Assembly (NCBI GenBank): GCA_022606135.1
Contig: JABYQN010000001.1
Coordinates: forward strand, 3,534,001 to 3,598,000
Reading direction: 5' to 3'
Source of the DNA: Fomes fomentarius
Taxonomy: Eukaryota > Basidiomycota > Agaricomycetes > Polyporales > Polyporaceae
DNA length: 64,000 nt
The notes beneath the pieces are model-generated. The model was not told the origin of the DNA. It did not search any database and worked only from the letters and a program-made list of their open reading frames with translations. The translations under genes were made by a program, and so were the position numbers. Of the stretch, positions 34,265 to 45,990 are shown piece by piece; the stretch's first letter is position 1; each line of letters opens with the position of its first letter.

Positions 34265-35124
34265 AAGCTGACATCATCCACTGGTGTCGTCAGAGCGGTG
34301 GTGCGTTAGCTTACCCATTTGTCTGGTCAAAGCCCCTTGTCAGTCCACAAGCACCACCGTTAGCGTTCGAAATCATACCTGCGATGATAGCCTCAGAGGG
34401 CGAAAACGGGTGTTGACGCGTTCGACGTTGAGGACGGTCGCGAAAGCACAGCGCCGACGCGCACAAGCGTCAGGTGTCCACGTGGCAACCGTGGGACACA
34501 CGAGGACCCACAAGCCCGGTTTGTCTCTTCACAACCCCACCACTTCCTCTTACACAAACGCGCTTTCGCGCACGCGCCATACCGCGTCCGCCTCATCGAG
34601 CGCGTGAGCCTTACGCACCGCCATAGCTAACCGCAACGTGTGGACTGCGCCGCGCGCGACAGGGGACTCGGTGGCGGGCGTGAGCGGGACTGCAGTCGGG
34701 CAGGCCGTGGAGGGGTTATGCTATTGGGAGTGGCGATGGCAAGTCATGAGGCGCTTGTGGGAGGCGGGTGACAGCGGCGACAATGGTGCGTTCAAGACGG
34801 GAGGAATCTATCAGATGTGTACATTATGCGCGAGGTGGTGACAGGAGTGAGATTGGAAGACCGTTATACCTACATGTACGTTCGATCGATGGTGTTACAA
34901 GCAAAAGGAATAGTGGTACACTGGCACGGACAAATAAAGAGTGGTGAGGGAGAGAAGTCCTTCAGCTACAATGGGGGGGGGGGGTGGTCAAATCACATCC
35001 GGTCGGTATTATGGCAAATACGAGGAAAAAGGAAGAAGGAAGAAGATAGGGAGCGAGAACAACGAACTCGTGCGACACATTAAATTACGGTAACGATACG
35101 GTGCGATATGGAGGACTTCAACTT
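34265..35124. other. Spacer without a recognisable gene
   Basis: It holds the promoter of the phosphodiesterase gene and the 3' flank of the DUF1776 gene. A run of 13 G residues lies at about 34973-34985. No gene was recognised on either strand. Confidence 0.4.
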
Positions 35125-37219
35125 TCAGGCACCCTCCTGCGCCCGACTCTGCAAGCTCACCCACGACTCGCCCACGCCCGAGTTACTCTCCACGTCCGCC
35201 TCACTCCCAGTCTCCGAATGCTCGTGCTCGCTATCCGTCCCTGTTCCCGCTGTCGCTGCCGTCCCCTCTGCCGCGTGCTGCTGCTCTGCAGGAGCAGCAG
35301 GAGCAGCCGCAGCGGGAGTGGGCGGCGGGAGGACGGCGCGCGGCGGAGAGACGGGACGAAGCGCGTTGCGGGCCGATATAAGGAGGTACGGGACGTTGAG
35401 GAGCGCGTCGAGCAGGACAGTCGGGAGGTGCGACGCCAGTGCGTACGTGTGCGCTGATGTATCGAAAGGGGACGAGTTCAGCATGTATTGTCGCTGGTGA
35501 CCGACACACAACCCGAGGCGACGAGTACTTACCTCCGGCACCCACAGCGATCCTATCCCCATGCACGAACTCGCGCAGCTTTCCAAATACCAGCCTCAGC
35601 CCAAGCCCCACCCGTGCAGCAGCACCCTCGAAGCCGCGGAGGTTCCCGATCCCGCTTCCGCTTCCACTCCGAGGGCCATTGCTCACGACTGCCACCACCG
35701 TATCCACAAACACCGACACATCGCTCGGCCTCCTCCGGAATCCACGGTGCCCCTCATGCTCGAGGAGAGACCCGAACGCAGCGCCGTATGCCGCCTGCTC
35801 GCTGGGCGTCCACTCCTCGACGGAGCTCCTCAGACTCTCGGCACGCGAGTCCCCACCTGTCGAACCGATCGCGCCGACGTCGACGACGACGACTTTGATG
35901 TTGCGCATCGCGTCCGCCGCGCCTGTTGCCGCGCCTGGGGCAAAGCGGGAGGCCGAGGACGCGGCAGCGCGGATCTCGCGCCGGAGGACCTCCACTCCGC
36001 GTAGGGTCGCAGCGGCACTCATAGCTTGTGCGCTTGCGAACGGTAGGCCAACGCGCGCGTCCGTGGCGGGGAGGCAGACGACGATGCTTTGCTTACCAAG
36101 TCCGTTTGAGAGCGCGTCGCGTGCGCGGGCTGGCGAGGCGCGGAGGAGCGGGAGGAGGGCTTGTAGGACCTGCAGAGGGGTGATGTGCGTGGCTTGGAGG
36201 TATTGTTGGTACGAGTCGCGGAGGTTGAGGCTTTCGAGGGGCGCTGCGGCGGGTGATACGGAGGGCGAGGGGAGGGTGAGGAGGGAGATTACGGAGTGGA
36301 CGTAGAGATGGGTTGCGGGCGTAGCGTGGGGATCGCCGGAGGCTGTCAGGGGGAAGCGGCGAGACATGGTGGATGCCAAGGAGCGGAGGAAGAATGGGAT
36401 CATTTCCGGCTGAGGATGGAATGAGCAAGAGGTATGTGCGGATATTGTGAGGACGTACCTCGGTCGGGTCAAGGACGAGTGCCCGGACGAATCCATGAGA
36501 CTTGCTCTCGATCTCTTCGACTGCTTCAGGAGCTGTGACACTGGTGATGACAATGTAGCCCTTCTTCTCGAGATCGAGGATGAGAGGCAGGCCGAGCGGC
36601 GAATCGCCTCCGAGTACGACTGAATAGTGGAAAGGTTAGCGAGGTGAAGACTGCATACCATGCAGACCCCAGAAGGCCATGGCTTGGCTCTTGGCCCTGG
36701 CATAGGACTATTTGACCATGATGCTGAATTCAAGACATCTCCTCTTCTTTCCAGCCAGGCTTGCACGCTGCTGAGTGCGAGATGAGGTGAGTACTCACCG
36801 ATAACCTGTCTCCTCTCCGAGCTAGTTGCCGCTGCTGGATGCTTGCGTGCCCCTACTCGAGTCCTATGCCTTATCCGAGGGTGTGTGTACCCTACCAAGA
36901 GCCCAGCACCGATGAAACCTACACTGATGCTTGCAGTCGTCCATGGATGGTCGGCAACCCAATCAACGGTGCTCTCCCAGAAACCCTTGGGAGGGGGAGG
37001 TGGAGGCGGCGGCGGCGGAAGCTCAAACGCGCCGAGGCCCTTGAGGCTGGCCGGGACTGCCTGAGGACTGTGTCGCAAGACGTCCTGCCAGAGACGATTG
37101 ATGGCCTCGGAGAGCTTGGGGAGATCGGGGGTGGCGGCGGAAAGGGACGAGAGGACAAGCTGCTCGACTGTCTCGAGGTAGTCTTCGATCTGCTCGATTG
37201 TCGGCAGCACGACAGGCAT
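35125..37219 (-). CDS. DUF1776 family protein (SDR-like), membrane-anchored
   Basis: A fungal DUF1776 protein, a family with a short-chain-dehydrogenase-like core and no assigned reaction. Exons 36799-37219, 36459-36619, 35533-36409 and 35125-35453 sum to 1788 nt (595 residues). After an N-terminal helical part there is a run of about ten prolines, then a membrane segment near residue 100 (ASISVGFIGAGLLVGYT). The nucleotide-fold start follows (VVLGGDSPLGLPLILDLEKKGY, split here as VVLGGDSPLG and LPLILDLEKKGY), then FVRALVLDPTE, QSIVVCLPATDARVG, KVVVVDVGAIG and a C-terminal Ala/Glu/Ser-rich tail. All junctions keep phase. A mitochondrial or ER membrane location is plausible but only inferred. 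It is divergent from the TLC gene. Confidence 0.82.
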
Positions 37220-37908
37220 AGTGACTAGACTAAGTACTGGGGTCGACGGGGGTCGAGGACGAGGGTACTTATGTCGCGGAATCAGTAGGAGGCTCCCATG
37301 GCGGAGTGCGGCCTGGCCGACGGGGAACGCGTCTTCGGCGCCAATGGCCCGAGGTGCCTGAGGTCTTGCTCATCCTCGGCATTGTTCTGTGCTCCTGTGA
37401 TGACAGTTGCTCCTGATTCTAACCACCCAGGACACGCACTCGGTCTGGCCGAGGTCGTACGGTGAATCTGGCCACTACCCGGCCGCTCCATACACCTCAA
37501 TCGCAATCCCGATGGGCACGGGGTACTCACGTGACCGTGTCCACGCCCTCTGGCACCGCGAATGGCAACGGCACCGCGCGGAAAAGACGCGTTTCTGCGC
37601 TGGCCACCATACATCCCCGTCTCCTCGCGCGCAGCTCTTGAGGTGCCCGTAGGTGAGTCCGGCGCGCCTCCGCATGTGCCGGATCAGCTCTATCGAGGTG
37701 AGGTGGTCTAATTTGTTATCTTTGTGGACAGAGCGGAGGCAATCAACGCTGCGAACGCGAGACACGTTCGTCCTGAGCCCCATCCCCATTCCAGTTTTCT
37801 ATCCCCCCGCGCGTTGGTTTACGTGGTCATACTACCAGGCTTCCTTTCTCGCCCTTCTCAGGCTGCCTTCCTTGAATTTCTAGACGCTCCCCGACATAAT
37901 AAAGCACG
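37220..37908. promoter_or_regulatory. Divergent promoter between DUF1776 and TLC genes
   Basis: This 689-nt stretch separates two divergent start codons. It contains pyrimidine-rich words near the TLC start and GTGAGG...CAG words near 37697-37731 that could be a leader intron. No coding exon was recognised. Confidence 0.5.
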
Positions 37909-39383
37909 ATGTATGTCCCCACCGAGCCTCAGACGTCGTTCGCCATGGCCCTCCCCTTCAGTCACTTCCTCCGCACCGTCGCCAGCCCCGTCGCTCGCGT
38001 CCTCGGCCTCCCCCATCTCACCGACAACTTCCCGACCCTCTTCTACGCTTTCCTCGCCTTCACCGCTCTCCATCTCTACATCAGCCCCTTCCTCAGCGCC
38101 CGTATCTTCCCCATAAGCTATGGCAAGCTCCGCTCTCCGCGTGCGGTCAACCAATGGTGCGTTGCGTGATCAATGCCTTTCTCCAATCAATATCGAGTCC
38201 GTACGCGATAGGAATATCCAAGTCGTCTCACTTCTCCACGTCTTTATCGTCCTCCCACTAGCCGTCAGCTGCTTCTGGTCAGACACGCTCAAAGTCGATA
38301 AACTCTGGGGTTGGGATGACCGCGTCGGCACCACGGTCGCCGTAGCTTGCGGGTGAGTGACCTATTGGACGCGTCTGCCTCCCTAAACCGACCATTCTCT
38401 TCCCCTTGCGCGCGAAGATACTTCCTTTGGGACTCCCTCGATGCCCTCATCAACTTCGACGACCTCGGCTTCCTCATCCACGGTAATTCCTCATATAGCC
38501 TTTGCACGCGCCATATCAACTCGTTGACTTTGATTGCCCCTTGCCTTCTGTCAGGCGTCTCATGCTTAACACTGTACATGATGGCTTTCGTGAGTCCTCC
38601 CGTTCGATTCCGCTCGCGCTTGCGTGTGCCCTATCACCCATCGCCGCAGTGTCCGACGCCCCCAACCCGATTGACTCACCAGTTTTGACAGCGGCCCTTC
38701 CTCGGGTACTACGCGCCCCGCTTCCTCACCTGGGAAACGTACGTCCCTTCGTGTCATCCGCCTTACGTTGTATTCAACACGAATCACGCCACCCCCTTTG
38801 TATCTGTACAGGAGCACCATCTTCCTCAACATCCACCGGTCCGTACTCCTCTCTGGTGTGCATGCTAGAACGAATCTCAATCTTACGTCCTCGTGTGCGC
38901 AGCTTCCTCGACAAGACCGGCTACACGGGCAGCAGGGCGCAGTGGATCAACGGCGTGATCCTCCTCTCGACCTTCTTCTCCGTCCGGATCGTGTATGGAT
39001 GGTACCTCACCGTCGACTTTTTGCGCTCGCTGTATGACGCACGTGCGGACCTGTCGATTGTGTACCTCCTCGCGTTCGGTCTTGGGAACTTGACATTGAA
39101 CACGCTCAACGCGATCTGGTGAGTCTCCCCCCATTCATTCACTCGTCGGGCTTCTTGCCTGGGACGCATACTGGCGCGACTGTGCGAACCTGGACCGAGA
39201 CTGCTGGGACTGGACACTGACTCCGAACGCGTGGCCTCTATTCATAGGTTCTACAAGATGATCTTCGCGGTGCGCAAGCGCTTCGATAGCGAGGCGAAGC
39301 CTCTCCGCGCGGATGCGAACGGGAGCGTGCACGAGGACGCGGCTTCCGTCACGTCTGCGAACGGGAACGGCGCGGCTCACTGA
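37909..39383 (+). CDS. TLC-domain multi-pass membrane protein
   Basis: A TRAM/LAG1/CLN8 (TLC) domain protein of the type related to animal TMEM56/TLCD, probably in the ER or Golgi membrane with a role in lipid handling. Eight exons fit: 37909-38156, 38212-38352, 38418-38482, 38555-38589, 38692-38738, 38812-38838, 38903-39118 and 39248-39383, sum 915 nt (304 residues). Several hydrophobic segments are visible, for example TLFYAFLAFTALHLYISPFL, VVSLLHVFIVLPLAVSCFW and IVYLLAFGLGNLTL. Family landmarks include the LLHVF turn, GYFLWDSLDAL, FLNIHRFLDKTG and a basic tail. The small exons (35, 47 and 27 nt) follow the transmembrane helices. Ceramide synthases share the domain, but the Lag1 motif is not seen. 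Confidence 0.87.
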
Positions 39384-40401
39384 CTCCGCTGCTGCGGCAA
39401 GTTGTTGGGCTGCGAACGATGAGCGGGATGCGGGGGGGGGAGGGGGGTTCCGGAACATCACACTTCTGGCCAAGGTCTGGGTCTGGCTGGTCGCTGCGGG
39501 AAGTGGGTGCGGCCTGAGGCGCGGCGAAGGTGGGGCTCCTGTTCACGCGCGCATCGACGACGACTATCCAGGATATCTACTATGGGCTTCGTGGGGCGAG
39601 GTTTAATTGCTGTCATCCTTTTTGCTCTATCTCTCGATCTCTTTCTCCGTTGTAGACGATTCCTCTCCCATGCAGCATGGTTCCCAATCTGACGACCGAT
39701 ACCCCCCTTCCCCCTTCGTCGTGCGCGCGTGAGGAGGTGTACTTGCGATAGCGTTGGCGGAAGGTGCGTCTGGAGATCGATGCCCAACCGCATGGGCCAT
39801 CGGTACCGTGATAACTATACTCTGCGCTCGGTTAAAAGTTTGTGGTGGCTCCGTGATGTTGAACCAGGGTGACGATTTGAGGTTACTCGTCCTAGTAAGA
39901 TTGGATGAGCATGACAGTCGTCGTGCTCAACCTCAATCTTGGCCTCAGCCATTGGAGACAGACGAGCACAAAAATCATGCACATCATGGTCGACCGCGAG
40001 CTAACACCCAGATTTATAGTTATTCGGCGGAAGTGTGGCTAAAACTTGTTCCAGACCCTCGGTATGCGGGCAGACTTGTCAAGAGGATGATGTAAGTTTG
40101 ACTTATGGCGTGCAAATGAATGGACTGAAGACTCAATGATGGAGTGAGTCCCTTCATTTCCACGCATATCACTTGTAGATTCACGACGTCTCTGGACGGC
40201 GGACGCTAACACGCTCCGCACTGCGCTCCCAGTGATCTCAGATTCCGTCACGAGAGATTGATAAGGCTTGGACGTGACATTGACACTGCGGAGCTTTCAT
40301 ACATAGACCAAATCTATCTGACGGTCATGGTCCGATCCCTTCCTTAACCATGCTACCTAACTTTCCAAACAGCACACCACAACCCAGTTCAACGCCTCGA
40401 C
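39384..40401. other. Spacer without a recognisable gene
   Basis: It lies between the convergent TLC and F-box genes, with a G-rich run at about 39432-39448. No exon or element was recognised. Confidence 0.4.
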
Positions 40402-42153
40402 TCAGAGCTCTACACAAGCTAGAGGCCCCTTATCAGATACCCCTTGCAACTCGAAGCCGGGCAGGATCCGCTTCATCTCCTCTCTGAAGGCCTCTACGTC
40501 CTCCCGCTTGGGGGCTGTGCTCACGTCCGTCGTCATCTCCTTCTCAGGAGGCATCTCGGAGGACCCGTCCTCCGTGTGTTCGTGTTCGTGTTCGTGTTCG
40601 CACACATACAAAGAGAACTCGGTCAGAGGACAGCCCCCGTCGCGGCGCCTCTCCACGCAAGCATGGACCGCGGCCATAAGCTCGGGCGAGAGCGTGACGC
40701 TGTAGATCTCGACGGTCTTCAGGTTCGGGCACAGCGCGCCCGCTGCGCCCTCGCACTCGCCCAGCGCGTGGCAGAGAGAGAGCACGTCGGGGCTGGAGCC
40801 GACGCCGACGAGGACGAGGGTGTGCAGGCTGGCCTGGTACGGCTCGAGCGGCTCCTCCCAGGGCCCGACGCCAGGCAGCTCGCTCAGCTTGCCGCAACAC
40901 GCCAGCGACTTGATGGGCGTCCCTGCGGGGAAGATGAACGGCAGGTCGGTGAGGACGGCCCACGTGGGGGGCACCTCGTAGTCCCAGAGCTCCTCGTCCT
41001 CATCCTCGTCCTCGTCCTCGTCTCCGTCGTGTTCGGTGTTCTGCACGGAGAGGACGACGCGACCGCGGCACGGGTGATGTATGTCCACGAGCGCGGTGAT
41101 CGTGATCTCCGCCCCGGGCCACAAGTCCACGTTCACCGTGACGTCAGTGACGGCGCGCAGGATCGCGAGCCGGTCGCGGTCTTCTTGCGCGGACGGAAGC
41201 ATGTCGAGCAGCGCGGGGGCCATGTCCGGCTCCGTGTCTACGTACGTGGACAGGGTGAGATCGATGTTGTCCGGGAGTTGCAGGCGGGAGATGAATTTGG
41301 AAATCAGCTCGGCCGGCTCCAAAAGTTGGAGCACACGGAGCTTGGGGAGTGCAACGATACGGGGCACGATGTCTGGGATGTCCATTTTTGGGGGCATGAT
41401 GGAGGCCAGTGAATCGCTTGCGATGAATTGTTGGAGAGAAGGGCATGCGCTGAGGACGTGTAGGATGTGGCACGATGGGTCGGTGATGGGGTCACGGTTC
41501 GAGCAGTCCCGCAGACCCAGGCAGATCAAGGACGAGAACGTCAAACCAGCGGGAATGCCTACGGATATGTCGGAGCAGACCACGGATTGCAGATTGGGAA
41601 AGGTACCGCCGTGCTCTCCAACGGCAGGCACGAGCGATACAATCGGGCATGCTGCGGGGTGCTTCGATTGATCCTCTGGGTGGTTGACGTGCTTCATCCC
41701 GACGGCGAGATAGCGGAGCTCCTGCATCGGGAAAAGAGAATACTGCGGCTTGTCGCAGGTGAGCGTGCCAAGATCCATGAAGGTGGCGATGCGATCCTTG
41801 TGCGGCGCGATCAGCTCGAGAACTTCTGCGGAGTGCACGTCCAGGGACTCGCGGAGGAGGATGCGGACGTTCAGTTGCGCGGAGCGCTGCAAGCAGAGGC
41901 GTAACCACTCTAGGTTGTGGCCAACGTCGATGCATCTCCAGAATTTAGGATTGCCGTGGATCACGTCGCGCCAGTACCGACAGACCCCTGCGAAGACGAT
42001 CCATCCGGGGAAGCGACGAGGCTCATACGCTTCGACGTCTTGCTGGGGAGGGGCTGCTGACCGTAAGACTTGGCTGAGCACTTCAACGGGGAGGCGTCCA
42101 ATGAGGGGGGCTCTGATACCGGTCAGAGGGAGTGTGGACGGAGTGTGCGGCAT
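40402..42153 (-). CDS. F-box protein, clustered family, intact copy 1
   Basis: A probable SCF ubiquitin-ligase adaptor with an unknown target. It is a single exon of 583 residues. The F-box is near residues 17-70 (IGRLPVEVLSQVLRSAAPP, then VCRYWRDVIHGNPKFWR). A long, weakly repeated leucine-rich region follows, with FSSLICLGLRDCS and LKTVEIYSVTLSPELM. An acidic run of about 16 Asp/Glu lies near residue 375, and a His-Glu repeat (EHEHEHEH) lies near residue 520. It is paralogous along its whole length to the gene at 60780-62423: LEWLRLCLQRSA versus LEWLHLCLQRSA, and LSPELMAAVHACVERRRD versus VSPELMAAIRACVQRRRD. The sequence just before the ATG (CTAAG, then TGTCAAT further upstream on the complementary strand) and a TATA-like element near 42256 are also shared. 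Confidence 0.85.
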   Translation of the reverse strand: MPHTPSTLPLTGIRAPLIGRLPVEVLSQVLRSAAPPQQDVEAYEPRRFPGWIVFAGVCRYWRDVIHGNPKFWRCIDVGHNLEWLRLCLQRSAQLNVRILLRESLDVHSAEVLELIAPHKDRIATFMDLGTLTCDKPQYSLFPMQELRYLAVGMKHVNHPEDQSKHPAACPIVSLVPAVGEHGGTFPNLQSVVCSDISVGIPAGLTFSSLICLGLRDCSNRDPITDPSCHILHVLSACPSLQQFIASDSLASIMPPKMDIPDIVPRIVALPKLRVLQLLEPAELISKFISRLQLPDNIDLTLSTYVDTEPDMAPALLDMLPSAQEDRDRLAILRAVTDVTVNVDLWPGAEITITALVDIHHPCRGRVVLSVQNTEHDGDEDEDEDEDEELWDYEVPPTWAVLTDLPFIFPAGTPIKSLACCGKLSELPGVGPWEEPLEPYQASLHTLVLVGVGSSPDVLSLCHALGECEGAAGALCPNLKTVEIYSVTLSPELMAAVHACVERRRDGGCPLTEFSLYVCEHEHEHEHTEDGSSEMPPEKEMTTDVSTAPKREDVEAFREEMKRILPGFELQGVSDKGPLACVEL

Positions 42154-42990
42154 CTAAGCGGGTGATGGATGTCAATTACCGGGACCACGAACCGTCAGAC
42201 GTGTTGAGAAGAGATGAGGATCGAAGGCTGGTTGCGGGTGCCCACGGACGCCGCGACTGCTATATGTCGCCGAGGGGAGCTTTGTCCTAATCATTCCGCC
42301 CACAATACCGGTATTAAAGACCACAAGCCAATGAGCCACCCGTGGCGTAAACTTGAGAAATTCATCTTTGTCTCTTTTTGTCAACTTGGCGCTTAGACCA
42401 TTCAGACCAATGGCTGGAAACAGAGCACGCATGCTATGCCTGCCACCAGGCCACCTCTGTGTCGCTTGAGCAACAAATGAGTGCAGAGCAGAGGTTTTCG
42501 TGACGATACTGCGCTGTTAGCGACATCACGGTCGGGAACTAGAACTATGCGCTTTGACTTACATATCATGAGGTGTCCTGAGTTATGCGACGCGAGCTTC
42601 GAAGGATTTGACTAGAATTCTACTTCAAGTTAGCTGAACACAGGAACCTTCTGTGCTGTCCCCAGGGCCGACGTTCGAGATACCGAACAACACTTCGAAA
42701 ACAAGATACACAAAACTTGTCTCCTTACTCACCATCGTCGTGAACCATTCCACCACTTATGCGGCTAGGCTCGCGCTCGCGCTCTTGATCACTTCTGCGG
42801 CCGCGCGTGCATCACCTCTCGCGGGAGAGTCAACCTCGATCACTGCTGGCACGCTCCCCGTCTCAGACATCGTCCTCACCCCCCGTCGCCGCCAACTTCA
42901 CCTAGGACGCTACCGTCCCCCTCGATCCTGCTCACCTGCGTGGTAGTCGGGTGGGCTCGTGCTCGTGCAGCCGTATCGCGCTGGCGACGA
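42154..42990. other. Spacer upstream of F-box copy 1
   Basis: Apart from the F-box promoter, no gene was recognised. The plus-strand reading 42760-42940 has an Ala/Leu-rich stretch (RLALALLITSAAARASP) that looks like a signal peptide, but it could not be joined to any continuing exon. Confidence 0.35.
42250..42285 (-). promoter_or_regulatory. Conserved core promoter of F-box copy 1
   Basis: The plus-strand words CTATATGTCGCCG followed by GGGGAGCTTTG match ATTATATGTCGCTG followed by GGGAAAGCTGAG at 62560-62588, in the same position relative to the paralogous gene. The TATA-like core is about 105-110 nt upstream of the start. Confidence 0.5.
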
Positions 42991-43009
42991 CCGTGACATT
43001 CGAGGTGGG

Positions 43010-43450
43010 CCACTGAGTTGGGGAAGGTGCCTTCAGCTCCGTCGCGGTTGACCCAGCAGTTCAACGAGGCGCTATGGTATGGCGTCTTCGTCCGTCCGCC
43101 TGGCGGAAGGAGACGCTGGAGCCGGCGTAGGATGATGATCAGAGTCTGTGTGTTCTCGTGCTTGAAGACTGCAAGTCGGAGCGGGGAGGCCCGCTAGATC
43201 ATCCAAGCGCTGGGCGCCGATCCCAACCGTGACTCCCGTTGTCCGGACCTATATATGTACGCTGTGGACCCGGAACGTTTCCGTCTTCCCGCCGGGATGG
43301 AGGCAATCCGGGCCTTCGTGAAAGGACGCGCCGACCGAGGACATCCGCTGCCGGCACTGCGGCTGGATATGGTGAAGGAGACCGAACTTTGTGGCATAAA
43401 CGTCCTCATGCAGTGTTGAATTGTTTCATACAAGGGACTCGTACTTATAA
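43010..43450 (+). pseudogene. Chimeric remnant: QQFNEAL fragment plus F-box 3' end
   Basis: The first part (43010-43105) resembles 45850-45950: GGGAAGGTGCCTTCAGCTCC and CAGCAGTTCAACGAGGCGCT occur in both. The second part (43130-43440) resembles the C-terminal end of the F-box pseudogenes at 49930 and 59905, with LVLEDCKS near 43165, TLWTRNVSVFP near 43260 and RADRGHPLPALRLDMVKET near 43330. Frames shift and the gene is truncated on both sides. It is a third, smaller copy of material from the duplicated block. Confidence 0.7.
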
Positions 43451-43775
43451 TCCGGGAATCGATGGAGAGAGTGGCGTTTCCAGGCAAGTTCAATGTCACG
43501 GCTTCGAATTTTACGTTGATGCGCGGTGCTCGCTGATCGAGGCTAGCAATTGAATTTTGACTGAGTATGCACCCTGGTGCGTACAGTGCAGGCATTGATT
43601 TGTACATCTGTACTGTGCGTCTTTACCTCACCAACTCCTCTCCTGTCTTGAAGATGTCGCTATCATCTCGCTGTGTCCTCACCGATGCATGTGCCGAACC
43701 TGAAACTTAGTATTAGAAGTGAGTGTCTAGTACATAGTATCCATGCAGGTTCATTGACGACTGTCATACATTGAT

Positions 43776-44842
43776 CTATGTCGAAGTACTGCGTGATGCA
43801 TACGATGCAGATATAGCCATCAGTTTTAAGAAGAGCTCTTCATCATAGTCGTCATCATCTCCCATGCCTTCTTTTTTGCCCTCTTCCGCAACCTTTTCCG
43901 CCGCATGAGACGCGTCTATACGGGACAGCCAGTCCGGATCGATCTGAGCAAGCAGCTCTCTTCCAACCACCCTTTCTGCATCTAGTGGGCCCCACTTGCA
44001 TAATCTTTGCATGTCAGTAACGTCAGCTATGCATTTCATTCGTTATATGCGACTAGCCACGTACGCAGGGCTAAATCCTATTCGATCATAATACCACATG
44101 GCCTTCTCCTCTGTCTGGAGTTCTTCTTGACAGATAGCCTCGGCACGACGAAGAGACTGCTCGTCTGGCCAGCGTTCCTCTGGGTTCGTCCATCTGTCCA
44201 TAGCGCCAGTATAGATGAGCGAAACGACCATGGAGTTTTCACCGCCCGCCAGTGCCTGCCCCCTAGTGACCGTCACGTCCAACTTCTCCGCCGCGAGTTT
44301 GCGGTCCAACCACCAAGTGATATACGTGGTCAACATGGGGTCCGATCCTGGCTCTGCATATCCGTCATCTTCCTCCTCCTCCTCCTCCTCCTCGAGCCCA
44401 TCGATATCGCTAGCAGTTTGCTGCTGTCGCCATCTGCCGTATGCGAATCCCTGATCTGGATACACGCTGAGGAATTCATGACCGAACTTCCTGCCAAACG
44501 TTTCGACTTGCTCGTCTGAGAGGAAGAAGCCGAAGTGGAATCGCGGTGTGTACTTCTGACGCTGGTATGGGCCGCTAGCGCGATAGGCTTCGAGTTGAAG
44601 TGACTTGATGTAATCGCGGGGGAACTTATTCCATTCTATTGGACAGAGATACTGGGCATATTCCTCCCGCACCTACATGTCCACGTCGTCAAACATTATC
44701 GCAGATCAATATCATCGACACTTACCGCCCTACGAGCTGCGATAGTGTCAGGTGTTAGCACGTCCAGGGTTCCCTCGACAATGCTGTTGAATTTGTCTGG
44801 GACCCCGAGTTCCGGGTCATTTGGCGAGGAAGGGGAAGACAT
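43776..44842 (-). CDS. Hypothetical protein, three exons
   Basis: The function is not recognised. Exons 44726-44842, 44065-44672 and 43776-44004 sum to 954 nt (317 residues), with a perfect GTACGT donor at the second junction. The start MSSPSSPNDPEL is chosen because upstream in-frame sequence is a repeat-rich Asn run. Landmarks are EYAQYLCPIEWNKFPRDYI, FHFGFFLSDEQVETFG, a run of nine glutamates from a GAG/GAA repeat, LTTYITWWLDRKL and a charged tail. A stretch similar to FHFGFFLSDEQ (MHYGFLVTAKQ) occurs in the opposite-strand gene at 56173-56695, which suggests a shared family. No signal peptide or membrane helix is visible. Confidence 0.7.
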
Positions 44843-45059
44843 GACTGAAGCACTTGAGTCGTGAGTCGGACGCGTGTTGTTGTTGTTGTTGTTGTCTATA
44901 CTGCAGTGTTCAGGCGAGGTAGGAATGTGCGGGATTGATTGACGTGTCCATCGCTGGCAACCTAACTCGATGCCGGCGCGTGCCTCCGGCACAATCGGCC
45001 ACTGTTCGCCACAGCACCGAATAGTCTGAGAATCACACACGACGGCCCCCAAGGTTGTA

Positions 45060-45155
45060 TTAGAGCATACGTAGCGAGCCTGTATAGCTGTATGTCCTTG
45101 ATTCGAAAGACGATCAACACAAACTGTGGTACTATGCCAAGTTGAACAAAGTGAG
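45060..45155 (+). pseudogene. Fragment of the unknown gene seen at 56173-56695
   Basis: CACTATGCCAAG-like sequence followed by AAAGTGAGTTCCAAATCTAC and ACACAA marks the 3' exon end and intron start. It matches 56580-56636. The upstream part is diverged and contains stops. It marks the left edge of duplicated block copy A. Confidence 0.65.
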
Positions 45156-45429
45156 TTCCAAATCTACTACACAACCCAAACCTGCTCATTCCTACTTCTC
45201 CATTCAAGTTGTGCTTTCCGTCACTAGCGACCAGTTCCACCACCCTTTTGGAGCACTTTCAGTGCGACCAGCACGATGCGGCCCGGTCGGCTTTCGTGAA
45301 GTTACACGTCCTTTCAGAGCAACAGAGATTTGAAGAGGACCATGCACGAACATGTGAATAACACGCCGCGTCAATGGACATCGTATCACAACGACAAGGA
45401 CAAGAGTGAAAGAGAATGCGATAGGGGCA

Positions 45430-45850
45430 CTCATGCTAATCTTACAGTCTGTACATGCCAGAGTGATGATCAGCTATCGGAAGCACTACGGCGGCATGAC
45501 CCTTGGCGCGACCTTCCCGACCTCGAAAGCCACACCATACGTCCGCTAGCAGCACGGACGCGGTCAGCATCGACGTAGACACCATTCGATAGACGACAAA
45601 TGGGCGACGTACATCTGCCTCTGGCTCCTCGAAGATCAACAAGTACCCATGTCTAGCACCCCGCCGTGGAACACTTTGTCGAAGATCATTTGCGACTCGG
45701 AGAGCCTGTCTCCGATATCAGTACCACCGCCCCACGTCACTAGTGAGAGTTGAGAATCAAAGACGGACTTCAATTCCACTGCCTGCCGACCCTGTCCGAC
45801 TTGCTGCGCGACGTACTCGATCTCAATGACCGATTAGGGCTCGACTATAC
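45430..45850 (-). pseudogene. RPN6: RPN6 3' fragment (block copy A)
   Basis: Only the last exons of a 26S proteasome lid subunit gene remain. The minus strand reads [13 protein letters not shown] near 45640, matching 57360-57460, and the plus-strand equivalent GAACACTTTGTCGAAGATCA corresponds to 57432-57452. The fragment stops abruptly at about 45850, where unrelated sequence begins. It cannot encode a functional subunit. Confidence 0.75.
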
Positions 45851-45990
45851 CTTGGGGAAGTTGCCTTCAGCTCCTTCGCGGCGACCCAGCAGTTCAACGA
45901 GGCGCTGCCGCATGACGTCTTCGTCGGTCCGCCTGGCTATGCGTCCGACTTCGTCCGCACAGATCCCGAGTCGCTGCGGGGATGAGTGAA
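45850..45990 (+). pseudogene. Fragment encoding QQFNEALPHDVFVGPPGYAS
   Basis: One plus-strand frame reads GEVAFSSFAATQQFNEALPH then DVFVGPPGYASDFVRTDPES, a protein-like stretch not preceded or followed by a coherent exon. A diverged copy is at 43010-43105. The parent gene is not recognised. Confidence 0.45.

Noticed and set aside
35439..36305. A 288-codon plus-strand frame.
   Set aside because: It is antisense to the DUF1776 exon 35533-36409, which joins its neighbours in phase.
40444..41412. A 322-codon plus-strand frame.
   Set aside because: It is antisense to the intact F-box gene, and its Arg/Gly/Val-rich content mirrors that gene's codon use.
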